From Lutibacter sp. UBA4458 (GTDB lineage Bacteria > Bacteroidota > Bacteroidia > Flavobacteriales > Flavobacteriaceae), in contig DGOU01000174.1 of NCBI GenBank assembly GCA_002390165.1, positions 1 to 13,946 of the forward strand: a DNA stretch of 13,946 bases, written 5' to 3'. A program made the position numbers and the translations under genes. Each line of letters starts with the position of its first letter. The stretch's first letter is position 1. Below the pieces are notes generated by a model. The model was not told the origin of the DNA and ran no database searches. It worked only from the letters and a program-made list of their open reading frames with translations. Below are positions 7,583 to 13,946 of this stretch, piece after piece.

Positions 7583-7584
7583 GA

Positions 7585-8916
7585 ATGTTTTTAGATTTTC
7601 ATTCTGAAATATTTTCTTGGATTAGAGGTGGATTATTTATTTTATTCATCTACCATTTTTTGATTTATTTTCAAAATAGAAGTAAGCTATATCTGTTTTA
7701 CAGCCTTTATTTAGCGGCATTAACTATATACCTTACGCAAGATATTTTTCCAGAAAATTGGAGAATATTACATGACTATCTTAATTTTCCTATTCAATTT
7801 TTAGCGTATGCGGCTTATGTAGCTTTTGCCAGAATATTATTAGATACTAGAAAATTTTTAGTAAAATGGGATGGCTATTTTGAACTAGTAATTAAAATTT
7901 TATTAGTTCTACCTATTGTATTTGTTTTAATTCAACTGGTTTTAGGGTTTAAATTTCAAGAAAATTTATTTTTAATTATTGCTCTTGGCTTTACAGTTTT
8001 CGCTTTAGCCTCCTATTATGTGATATTTAAAAAAATAAGAGATAAATTTTCTATATATTTTGTTGTTGGATCGTTATTGTACTTAGTTTTTGCCCATATT
8101 AGTTTTGGAGAAATATATTTGGGTAAAGAAACATTTTTAGCTAACGGCTTTCAGCCAATGACTTTTGTTTATTTTGGAGCCATATTGCAGAGTATTATTT
8201 TTTCGATTATAATTGGTTTTATTATCAAAAAAAATGAACAAAAAAGTAAAAATGCAGAAGTTAAATTAGCAAACAAATTAAAAGAAATAGAAGAACTTAA
8301 AATGACAGCTTTGCAAAGTCAAATGAATCCTCATTTCTTATTCAATTCTTTAAATTCAATTAACAATTTTGTATTAAAAAATGAAGTAGAAAAAGCTTCA
8401 GATTATATAACCAAATTTTCTCGTTTAATTAGAGCAATTTTAAACAGCTCATCTAGTCCAACCTCAACGCTTTCCGATGAGTTGGGTATTTTAGCTTTAT
8501 ATGTTAAATTAGAGCAAATGCGTGTAACAGGAGGCTTTGATTATATGGTTACTATAGATAAAAAACTACATTTAGACAGTATTAAGGTGCCACCTTTGTT
8601 TTTACAACCATTTATAGAAAATGCTATTTGGCACGGTATAATGAAAAAAGAAGGACATAAATTTATTGAATTAACTGTTAAAGAAAATAATGGTAATGTT
8701 TTATGTTCTATTAAAGATAATGGTGTTGGAATAAACTCTGCTAAGCAAATTAATAAAATGGACAAAAAACGTAAATTTTATGGAGCAAAAGCAACAGAAA
8801 ATAGAATAAAAATATTGTATAAAAACGAAAACGTTAAAATTGTAACTACCGATATATCTAATGATAAAACAACAGGTACTGAAGTTAAAATTAGTTTTCC
8901 AACTATAATTTCTTAA
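7585..8916 (+). CDS. LytS/YehU-type membrane sensor histidine kinase
   Basis: A 443-residue sensor kinase, the likely partner of the LytTR regulator directly upstream. The first ~215 residues form about seven hydrophobic helices (~12-30, 35-50, 68-86, 99-121, 127-148, 156-176, 192-215), like a 7TMR-DISM-type membrane block. I see no sizeable periplasmic sensor domain. A short charged, probably coiled-coil segment (~215-240) leads to a His_kinase domain with the phosphoacceptor His250 in QSQMNPHFLFNSLNSIN (244-260). The HATPase part shows the N-box (PFIENAIWHGI, Asn346) and G1 (KDNGVGI, 377-383), with FYGAKATENRI (398-408) as the later glycine-containing segment. The signal would have to be sensed within or near the membrane. 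No clear hairpin terminator follows. Confidence 0.92.
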   Translation: MFLDFHSEIFSWIRGGLFILFIYHFLIYFQNRSKLYLFYSLYLAALTIYLTQDIFPENWRILHDYLNFPIQFLAYAAYVAFARILLDTRKFLVKWDGYFELVIKILLVLPIVFVLIQLVLGFKFQENLFLIIALGFTVFALASYYVIFKKIRDKFSIYFVVGSLLYLVFAHISFGEIYLGKETFLANGFQPMTFVYFGAILQSIIFSIIIGFIIKKNEQKSKNAEVKLANKLKEIEELKMTALQSQMNPHFLFNSLNSINNFVLKNEVEKASDYITKFSRLIRAILNSSSSPTSTLSDELGILALYVKLEQMRVTGGFDYMVTIDKKLHLDSIKVPPLFLQPFIENAIWHGIMKKEGHKFIELTVKENNGNVLCSIKDNGVGINSAKQINKMDKKRKFYGAKATENRIKILYKNENVKIVTTDISNDKTTGTEVKISFPTIIS

Positions 8917-9030
8917 CTCCGTTTATTCAAGAAATTCTCCCATTTATATATTAATTTCGCTTATTGACAAATTTAAGTAAAAACAAAAGATAATTTTATC
9001 TACTTTTATTTTGAATTTTTCTTAATAACT

Positions 9031-9261
9031 ATGTCAATCATAAAATTTTCGGTTCCATCGGATGCTAAAATATGTAAGGATATTAAGCGACAAATACATG
9101 AATTTAATTTTGTGGGTAATGGCAGTTTTTACCAAAACTTAAAAGAAACACTTTATATACGAAAATTAAAATTTAATAAAGATAATTCGGAAAGGAAAGT
9201 AATTTATAAAAAGGATGGTACTGATTGGCTTTTTGGTTATATGGAATTAGTTAATACTTAG
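9031..9261 (+). CDS. Small hypothetical protein
   Basis: A 76-residue ORF that I do not recognise. It is basic and lysine-rich with no signal peptide, membrane segment or known motif. The visible make-up is a start MSIIKFSVP, an amphipathic-looking stretch (~11-45) and a C-terminus containing KDGTDWLFGYMEL. The frame is closed upstream by a stop at 8974-8976, so the ATG at 9031 is the first one available. It follows the histidine kinase after 114 bases, is alone between two gene-poor stretches, and is not opposed by any larger ORF. The region before the start has TATTTTG (9007-9013), only a near match to the -7 consensus. It could be a real lineage-specific gene, a decayed remnant or a chance ORF; the ordered amino-acid make-up slightly favours a real gene. 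Confidence 0.45.
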   Translation: MSIIKFSVPSDAKICKDIKRQIHEFNFVGNGSFYQNLKETLYIRKLKFNKDNSERKVIYKKDGTDWLFGYMELVNT

Positions 9262-9262
9262 C

Positions 9263-9281
9263 TATTTACATAGGGTAAATA
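9263..9281 (+). terminator. Weak inverted repeat after the small ORF
   Basis: TATTTAC (9263-9269) and GTAAATA (9275-9281) form a 7-bp stem with a 5-base loop directly after the stop of the small ORF. There is no strong T-run behind it (CCATTTATTGTTT), so it would be a poor terminator at best. Confidence 0.3.
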
Positions 9282-9363
9282 CCATTTATTGTTTAAATAC
9301 ATCCATTTGTTAATTTTTTAAAACATTTTATCTATTTGATAAAAAAGGAATGACTATCTGTCT

Positions 9364-9371
9364 TATATTTG
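9364..9371 (+). promoter_or_regulatory. Candidate -7 promoter element of the RNA/leader unit before porZ
   Basis: TATATTTG is an exact TAnnTTTG match. The nearest upstream TTTG (9335-9338) is 25 bases away, slightly too far for a standard -33. Transcription would start near 9377-9379, just before the first hairpin of the candidate RNA and about 185 bases before porZ. Confidence 0.5.
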
Positions 9372-9377
9372 TAAGGT

Positions 9378-9494
9378 ATTAATGTCAAGAGGGGTTTTGA
9401 CACAATACATTAAAACATTAAATAAGTCTTTGGGGTTGATTTATTTATTCCTCAAACATTGTTAGAACGTATAACAATGTTTGAGGTTTTTTTT
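9378..9494 (+). ncRNA. Candidate small RNA or transcription-attenuating leader
   Basis: This ~115-base stretch has no substantial ORF and is bounded by an exact -7 promoter motif and a very strong intrinsic terminator. Its 5' end can fold into a 7-bp hairpin, GTCAAGA (9384-9390) with TTTTGAC (9395-9401), carrying a GGGG loop. A second G-run (9432-9435) lies in TTTGGGG, which can pair with CCTCAAA (9450-9456), the left arm of the terminator. So either a free-standing small RNA or a leader switching between terminated and read-through forms is possible. A 27-codon ORF (9382-9465) overlaps it. I cannot match it to a known RNA family from memory. It occupies the centre of the 299-base gap between the small ORF and porZ; the start is estimated from the promoter motif. 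Confidence 0.5.
9450..9494 (+). terminator. Strong intrinsic terminator upstream of porZ
   Basis: A perfect 15-bp stem of 9450-9464 (CCTCAAACATTGTTA) and 9472-9486, with a 7-base loop (GAACGTA), is followed by eight T (9487-9494). The T-run is on the plus-strand side only, so it ends a rightward transcript. It lies 66 bases before the porZ ATG, not after a recognised protein gene. Confidence 0.9.
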
Positions 9495-9544
9495 GATTTA
9501 AACTTTTATAATTATAATACCTCCTTCATTTCAATTTTAATAAA

Positions 9545-9552
9545 TATATTTG
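9545..9552 (+). promoter_or_regulatory. Possible -7 promoter element immediately before porZ
   Basis: TATATTTG, an exact TAnnTTTG match, ends 8 bases before the porZ ATG at 9561. If used, the mRNA would start within a few bases of the ATG and be nearly leaderless. The surrounding sequence is almost only A and T, so a chance match is quite possible. Confidence 0.3.
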
Positions 9553-9560
9553 AATAAATT

Positions 9561-11864
9561 ATGAAAAAAATTATTCAAATACTTATATTGTTTTCTATTG
9601 GTTGTATAAACGCCCAACAAGATTACTCATCTAATTGGGAAGATTTTTATTCCTATAATAATGTCAAAGATTTTGTAATTAAAAATCAAACTATTTATGC
9701 AATTGTAGATAATGCAGTTTTTAAATATAATATTGATTCTAATCAAATTGTAAAAATATCCTCTGTAAATGGACTTTCTGGCGAAACAGTTACTAGTATT
9801 TATTATAGTGAAAATTTAGATAAAATTGTTATTGGGTACCAAACAGGCTTACTTGAAATAATAGATAATAAAAATCAAGTTACCGTTGCTAAAGACATTG
9901 TTAATTTTAATTATTCTGGAGATAAATCCATTAACAATATTACGGAATATAATAACAAATTATACTTATCTACTTCCTTTGCTATTATTGTTTATGATTT
10001 AGAAAATTTACAATTTGGAGACACTTATTTTATTGGCAATCAATCTTCTGAAATAAAAATTAATCAAATTAAAATATTTCAAAACACCTTTTATGCGGTA
10101 ACAGAAAATGGAATATTTACTGCAAACACAACCAATGAATCTTTAATCGATTTTAATAACTGGACGCAAAACTTTACTGGTGATTTTTCGAGTATTGCGG
10201 TTTTTAATAATCAAATATTTGCTTCAAAAGATAGGAGTTTATATAAAATAGAGAATAATAATTTAATACTAATAAAAACGTATTCCTCTACTATTAAAAC
10301 TTTAAAATCTTCTTTAAATCATTTAACTATTGCTACTTTAAAAAGTATTTATATAAATAACACTTTAAATATAGAAATTGCTACCTATACACCAAATTCA
10401 ACCAGCAACCAGGATTATAGTTTAAATACTGCTTTTTTTGACGATACTAATTTATATTTAGGAACCAAGGAATTTGGTATTTTAAAAAGTAATTTAAACA
10501 CTATTTCAAATTTTGAAGAAATTCATCCAGAAGGCCCAAGTTCCAATACTCCTTTTTCTATTTCTGTAAATAATAATAATTTATGGGTAGTTTACGGAGG
10601 TTATAAAGCTTCATATGGACCATTAGCTAAAAGATTTGGATTTAGCCATTTTAATGGCGAAAACTGGATAAATAAACCCTACAATGCAACTTTTGGAGTG
10701 CGAGATTTTGTACATATAACTTTAGATCCTTTAAATAATGATAAGGCTTATATAAGCTCTTGGGGAGGCGGTATGGTAATTGTTGAAAACGATACCATTT
10801 CCACGCATTGGAATCATTTAAATAGTGGTTTAGAAAAATTAATTTATACTCCCGCTCCTAATTATGTCAGCATTAGAATTAATGGTTCAAGTTTTGATAA
10901 ACAAGGAAATTTATGGATTACAAATTCTTGGGTGGACAATAGAATTAAAAAATATAGTGCAAACGGAACATGGTCAAGTTTTGATATGAGTTCTGTAATT
11001 ACAAATGGAGCTTTGGGATTGAATGAATTAATAATAGATAAAACTAACACTATTTGGATCGGCTCAAGAAGAAATGGCGTGCTTGTTTTTAATGAAAATG
11101 GAGATAAAAAACTTTCTTTAACTTCTGAGTTAACAAAAGGGTCGTTACCAGATTTAAACGCACGAACAGTGCAAGCTGATGCTAGCAATAGAATATGGAT
11201 TGGCACTAAAAAAGGTCTAGTAGTTCTTTATAATGGAGCTTCTATATTTAATGAAACTACTTATGATGCCCAACCTATTATTATTTTAGATGATGGCATT
11301 CCTAAAAAATTATTAGGAGATCAACCCATAAACTCCATAGCAATTGATGGTGCAGATAATAAATGGTTTGGAACGGATATTAGCGGATCAACGCAAACAA
11401 ACCCAGATGGAAGTATTATATTACATAGTTTTAATAAAGATAATTCGCCTTTACCATCTAATACAATTTTAAAAATTGTAGTAGACAAAATTACAGGAAA
11501 AGTTTATTTTGCTACAGATAAGGGTATTGTTGCTTTTAATAGTAACGTTTCGGTTTACGGAGAAACCATGCCCGAAGTTTATGCTTACCCAAATCCATCT
11601 ACTAAAAGTAATGACTTTATAACTATTGATGGTAGAAACGGCACGCATATACCAAATAATACCAATGTAAAAATTTTAGATGCCGCGGGTAATTTAGTTT
11701 ATGAAACCAATGTAAAAGAAGGGCAAGAATTATTTGGAGGAAAAGTGGTTTGGAACAAAACTAATTTAGCAGGTAAAAAAGTGGCTTCCGGGGTTTATAT
11801 TGTTTTGTTATTTAATGCTGACAGTCAAGAGAATGCAATTGCAAAAATTGCAATTATCCGTTAA
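9561..11864 (+). CDS. porZ: T9SS component PorZ-like, beta-propeller protein
   Basis: A 767-residue secreted protein. Residues 1-18 form a signal peptide (MKKIIQILILFSIGCINA|QQ). The body (~25-670) consists of repeated beta-propeller-like units with two-component-regulator-type propeller motifs, such as NLWVVYGG, GNLWITNSW, NTIWIGSRRNGVLVF, NRIWIGTKKGLVVLY, NKWFGTD and GKVYFATDKGIVAF. The last ~95 residues (673-767, from VYAYPNP to the end) are a Por-secretion-type C-terminal domain, with KILDAAGNLVYE and GKKVASGVYIVLL. This architecture and length fit PorZ, the surface component of the Porphyromonas gingivalis T9SS attachment complex, which works with PorU and binds anionic LPS. In flavobacteria, which may lack that LPS, the role is inferred. 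A Cys at position 15 is not in a good lipobox. recO begins 2 bases after the stop. A propeller protein merely secreted by T9SS is the main alternative. Confidence 0.8.
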   Translation: MKKIIQILILFSIGCINAQQDYSSNWEDFYSYNNVKDFVIKNQTIYAIVDNAVFKYNIDSNQIVKISSVNGLSGETVTSIYYSENLDKIVIGYQTGLLEIIDNKNQVTVAKDIVNFNYSGDKSINNITEYNNKLYLSTSFAIIVYDLENLQFGDTYFIGNQSSEIKINQIKIFQNTFYAVTENGIFTANTTNESLIDFNNWTQNFTGDFSSIAVFNNQIFASKDRSLYKIENNNLILIKTYSSTIKTLKSSLNHLTIATLKSIYINNTLNIEIATYTPNSTSNQDYSLNTAFFDDTNLYLGTKEFGILKSNLNTISNFEEIHPEGPSSNTPFSISVNNNNLWVVYGGYKASYGPLAKRFGFSHFNGENWINKPYNATFGVRDFVHITLDPLNNDKAYISSWGGGMVIVENDTISTHWNHLNSGLEKLIYTPAPNYVSIRINGSSFDKQGNLWITNSWVDNRIKKYSANGTWSSFDMSSVITNGALGLNELIIDKTNTIWIGSRRNGVLVFNENGDKKLSLTSELTKGSLPDLNARTVQADASNRIWIGTKKGLVVLYNGASIFNETTYDAQPIIILDDGIPKKLLGDQPINSIAIDGADNKWFGTDISGSTQTNPDGSIILHSFNKDNSPLPSNTILKIVVDKITGKVYFATDKGIVAFNSNVSVYGETMPEVYAYPNPSTKSNDFITIDGRNGTHIPNNTNVKILDAAGNLVYETNVKEGQELFGGKVVWNKTNLAGKKVASGVYIVLLFNADSQENAIAKIAIIR

Positions 11865-11866
11865 AT

Positions 11867-12583
11867 ATGATTGAAACTACTAAGGCAATTGTTATAAATA
11901 CAATTAAATATGGCGATACCAGTTTAATTGCAACATGTTATACTCAAAAATATGGAAAAAAGACCTATATGCTAAAAGGAGTATTAAAAGCAAAAAAAGC
12001 TAAAATAAAAGCGGCATATTTTCAACCTTTAATGCAATTAAATTTAACCGCAAATCATAATAATAAAGCTAATTTAAATATTTTAAGAGATTCCGAAGTA
12101 TTACATTTTTATAACACTGTTTATACTGATTTAAAAAAGCAAAGCATTGCTTTATTTTTATCTGAAGTTTTATATTACGCGATACAGGAAGAAGAGGAAA
12201 ACTCAGATTTATTTGAATACCTAGAAACTTCTTTTTTATGGTTAGATGTGCATGATAGGGTTTCCAATTTTCATTTGTTGTTTTTATTAAATTTAACTAA
12301 ATTTTTAGGTTTTTATCCGGAATTAAACCGTTTGGAATCTTCGTATTTTGATTTAGTTGAAGGAAGATTTACAACAATAAAACAAGGGCAAGTTATTTAT
12401 GGCAAAAACTTAATTCAGTTTAAAAAGCTGTTGGGCATAAATTTTGATGCATTATCTAAAATTAACTTCAGCTCAACTAATCGACAAACAATATTAAACA
12501 TGCTAATTCAGTATTATGAACTTCATTTAAGTGGTTTTAAAAAGCCAAAATCACTAACAATTTTAAAAACTATCTTTAGTTAA
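11867..12583 (+). CDS. recO: DNA repair protein RecO
   Basis: RecO works in the RecFOR pathway, helping load RecA onto SSB-coated single-stranded DNA at gaps and annealing complementary strands. The 238-residue protein has the typical N-terminal OB-fold beginning (IETTKAIVINTIKYGDTSLIATCYTQKYGKK split over ~2-32, then YMLKGVLKAK) to about residue 80. A helical C-terminal domain follows, with LFLSEVLYYAIQEEEEN (~95-111) and LLNLTKFLGFYPEL (~141-154). The four-cysteine zinc site found in many RecO proteins is not present: the segment after FYPEL contains no Cys, which I believe is usual for this phylum. It is 2 bases after porZ and 2 bases before the TonB-dependent receptor, indicating one transcript with probable translational coupling. 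Confidence 0.92.
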   Translation: MIETTKAIVINTIKYGDTSLIATCYTQKYGKKTYMLKGVLKAKKAKIKAAYFQPLMQLNLTANHNNKANLNILRDSEVLHFYNTVYTDLKKQSIALFLSEVLYYAIQEEEENSDLFEYLETSFLWLDVHDRVSNFHLLFLLNLTKFLGFYPELNRLESSYFDLVEGRFTTIKQGQVIYGKNLIQFKKLLGINFDALSKINFSSTNRQTILNMLIQYYELHLSGFKKPKSLTILKTIFS

Positions 12584-12585
12584 AA

Positions 12586-13946
12586 ATGAGAATATTAACG
12601 TTGTTTTTTATTTTATTTACAAGTATATCTGTAAATGCACAAAAAATTAAAGTACTAGAATTTGGCACGAATTTTCCTATTGAAAATGTTGCAATTTTTA
12701 ATGATGATAATTCTAAATTGATATATTCCAACAAAAAAGGAATTGCCGATATTTCTAAATTTAATGAGAAAGATGTTGTGTCGTTTAATCACTTATCTTT
12801 TATTGAATACGATATACTAAAAAGAGATTTAGTGGCTTTAAAATTTACCATTTACCTTCATAAAAAATCTCAAGAATTAAATGAAATTATTTTATCTGCA
12901 TCAAAAGGAAAAGAAAAAAGAAGAAGAATTGCAGAACAAATTGATGTTATAGGAAAAGAAAGTATTGTTAAAATGGCATCACAAACATCGGCTGATTTAT
13001 TAGCAAATTTACCAGGTATTAGAGTTCAAAAATCACAATTTGGAGGGGGAAGTCCTGTTTTAAGAGGCATGGAAGCCAACAAAGTTTTATTGGTGATTGA
13101 TGGTATTAGAATGAATAATGCTATATACAGAACAGGTCATTTGCAAAATTCTATTACAGTTTCTCCAAATATTTTGGATAGAGTTGAAGTTATTTTTGGG
13201 CCAACCTCTGTAATTTATGGATCAGATGCTTTGGGCGGAGTTATTCATTATTATACTAAAACACCTAAAATTAGTTCTAAAAATAAAATAAACACTTCTA
13301 TTTATAATCGATTTAGTAGTATTAATAATGAATTTACAACTTCAGGAAATATAGAATTACGTTTTAAAAAATGGGCATCTTTCACCAATATTTCTTATAG
13401 TAAATTTGGCGATTTAAAAATGGGAAAATCGCGTAATCATGGTTATGAAAACTGGGGAAAAGTATTTAATTATTCTAACAATTCTAATACTTATTATAAT
13501 CCAAATCCAGTGATTAACACCAACCCAAATATTCAAAAAAACACCGGATACAATCAAACTGATATATTGCAAAAGCTGGTAATTCCTTTAACAAAAAAAG
13601 ATAATTTAATTTTTAATTTTCAATATGCTACATCTTCTAATATAAATCGATTTGATAAACTAAATGAATATAAGGATGGAACATTAAAGTATGCAGAATG
13701 GCATTACGGACCACAAAATAGATTGTTGTTTTCTTCGCAATTAAAAATGAATCCTCAAAAAAAATGGCTACAAAAAGGAAATATTACAGCAGCTTATCAA
13801 AATATTAAAGAATCGCGAATACAACGTAAATTTTCTAGCTTAAATCGTTCTTATAGAAAAGAAAATGTAGATGTTTTTAGTTTAAATGGCGATTTTTTTG
13901 TTCCGTTAACTAAAGAAAGTAACCGTATTTTATCTTATGGTTTTGC
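12586..13946 (+). CDS. TonB-dependent outer-membrane receptor, heme/hemoglobin type (3' cut)
   Basis: The window holds the first 453 codons; the gene continues past base 13946. A signal peptide (1-18, cleaved after SVNA) is followed by a carboxypeptidase-regulatory-like beta-sandwich (~20-95) typical of Bacteroidota receptors. A TonB-box-like segment is LNEIILSA (~98-105). The plug domain (~115-225) has LANLPGIRVQKSQFGGGSP, LRGMEANKVLLVIDGIRMNN (160-179), YRTGHLQNS and IFGPTSVIYGSDALGGVIHYYTK. The barrel then begins. The 'RMNNAIYRTGHLQN' and 'YGSDALGGVIHY' segments are those I associate with heme/hemoglobin receptors, so heme uptake is the likely role; substrate is inference from family resemblance. 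It would import ligand using the TonB-ExbBD energy system. It begins 2 bases after recO. No Fur-like operator can be tied to it within this operon. Confidence 0.88.
   Translation, partial: MRILTLFFILFTSISVNAQKIKVLEFGTNFPIENVAIFNDDNSKLIYSNKKGIADISKFNEKDVVSFNHLSFIEYDILKRDLVALKFTIYLHKKSQELNEIILSASKGKEKRRRIAEQIDVIGKESIVKMASQTSADLLANLPGIRVQKSQFGGGSPVLRGMEANKVLLVIDGIRMNNAIYRTGHLQNSITVSPNILDRVEVIFGPTSVIYGSDALGGVIHYYTKTPKISSKNKINTSIYNRFSSINNEFTTSGNIELRFKKWASFTNISYSKFGDLKMGKSRNHGYENWGKVFNYSNNSNTYYNPNPVINTNPNIQKNTGYNQTDILQKLVIPLTKKDNLIFNFQYATSSNINRFDKLNEYKDGTLKYAEWHYGPQNRLLFSSQLKMNPQKKWLQKGNITAAYQNIKESRIQRKFSSLNRSYRKENVDVFSLNGDFFVPLTKESNRILSYGF

Noticed and set aside
9378..9494. Identification as a named RNA such as SRP RNA, 6S RNA or Flavo-1
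   Set aside because: I see none of the conserved SRP apical-loop sequence or the long open-bubble rod of 6S RNA, and cannot recall the Flavo-1 consensus well enough to claim it.
9603..9605. Lipoprotein attachment cysteine in PorZ (Cys15)
   Set aside because: The preceding residues FSIG lack the Leu/Val/Ile at -3 of a good lipobox. Cleavage after INA at residue 18 by signal peptidase I fits better.
10862..11206. Minus-strand ORF of 114 codons inside porZ
   Set aside because: It is antisense to a well-supported propeller gene and has only the low-complexity hydrophobic make-up typical of shadow frames in AT-rich DNA.
1..13946. CRISPR arrays, tRNA or rRNA genes, insertion sequences, prophage or defence genes
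   Set aside because: No regularly spaced direct repeats, tRNA-like or rRNA-like sequences, transposase or integrase frames, or nuclease/defence motifs were seen on either strand.

Overview
The window looks like a piece of chromosome from a member of the Bacteroidota, most likely the family Flavobacteriaceae. The DNA is very AT-rich and starts lack a Shine-Dalgarno sequence, with A-rich stretches there instead. Several intergenic regions carry the Bacteroidota-type -7 promoter motif TAnnTTTG. One gene encodes a type IX secretion (T9SS) PorZ-like protein with a C-terminal sorting-type domain. All identifications come from reading translations and motifs; no database search was run.

Layout, left to right. 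(1) Positions 1-290: the 3' end of an OmpH/Skp-family periplasmic chaperone gene and its terminator. (2) 298-1437, minus strand: holB, DNA polymerase III delta'. It is divergent from pgk (1568-2755, plus), which ends at a strong hairpin terminator. (3) 2756-3004: a short palindromic dispersed-type repeat and the pgk terminator, followed by a promoter for a Tas-like aldo/keto reductase (3005-4042). (4) 4055-4155: a ~100-nt nested palindromic intergenic element between the convergent tas and trpS (4176-5144, minus) genes. (5) 5307-6739: plsC (acylglycerolphosphate acyltransferase) and a hemolysin III/TrhA-type membrane protein, 26 bases apart. (6) 6845-8916: a LytTR response regulator and a LytS-type membrane histidine kinase, 2 bases apart. 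(7) 9031-9261: an unrecognised 76-residue ORF. (8) 9262-9560: a gene-poor stretch with its own promoter, a structured ~115-nt RNA candidate and a near-perfect intrinsic terminator. (9) 9561-13946: porZ, recO and a TonB-dependent heme-type receptor (cut by the window end). Each is separated from the next by only 2 bases, so they are almost certainly co-transcribed.

Most of the protein genes are ordinary flavobacterial housekeeping or envelope genes. They cover periplasmic chaperoning, replication, glycolysis, tRNA charging, phospholipid synthesis, recombination repair, T9SS and iron/heme uptake. The most interesting non-routine signal is the promoter-hairpin-terminator unit at about 9364-9494, just upstream of porZ. 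It could be a stand-alone small RNA or a transcription-attenuating leader for the porZ-recO-receptor operon. The two palindromic intergenic elements (2791-2814 and 4057-4153) are the next most worth checking.
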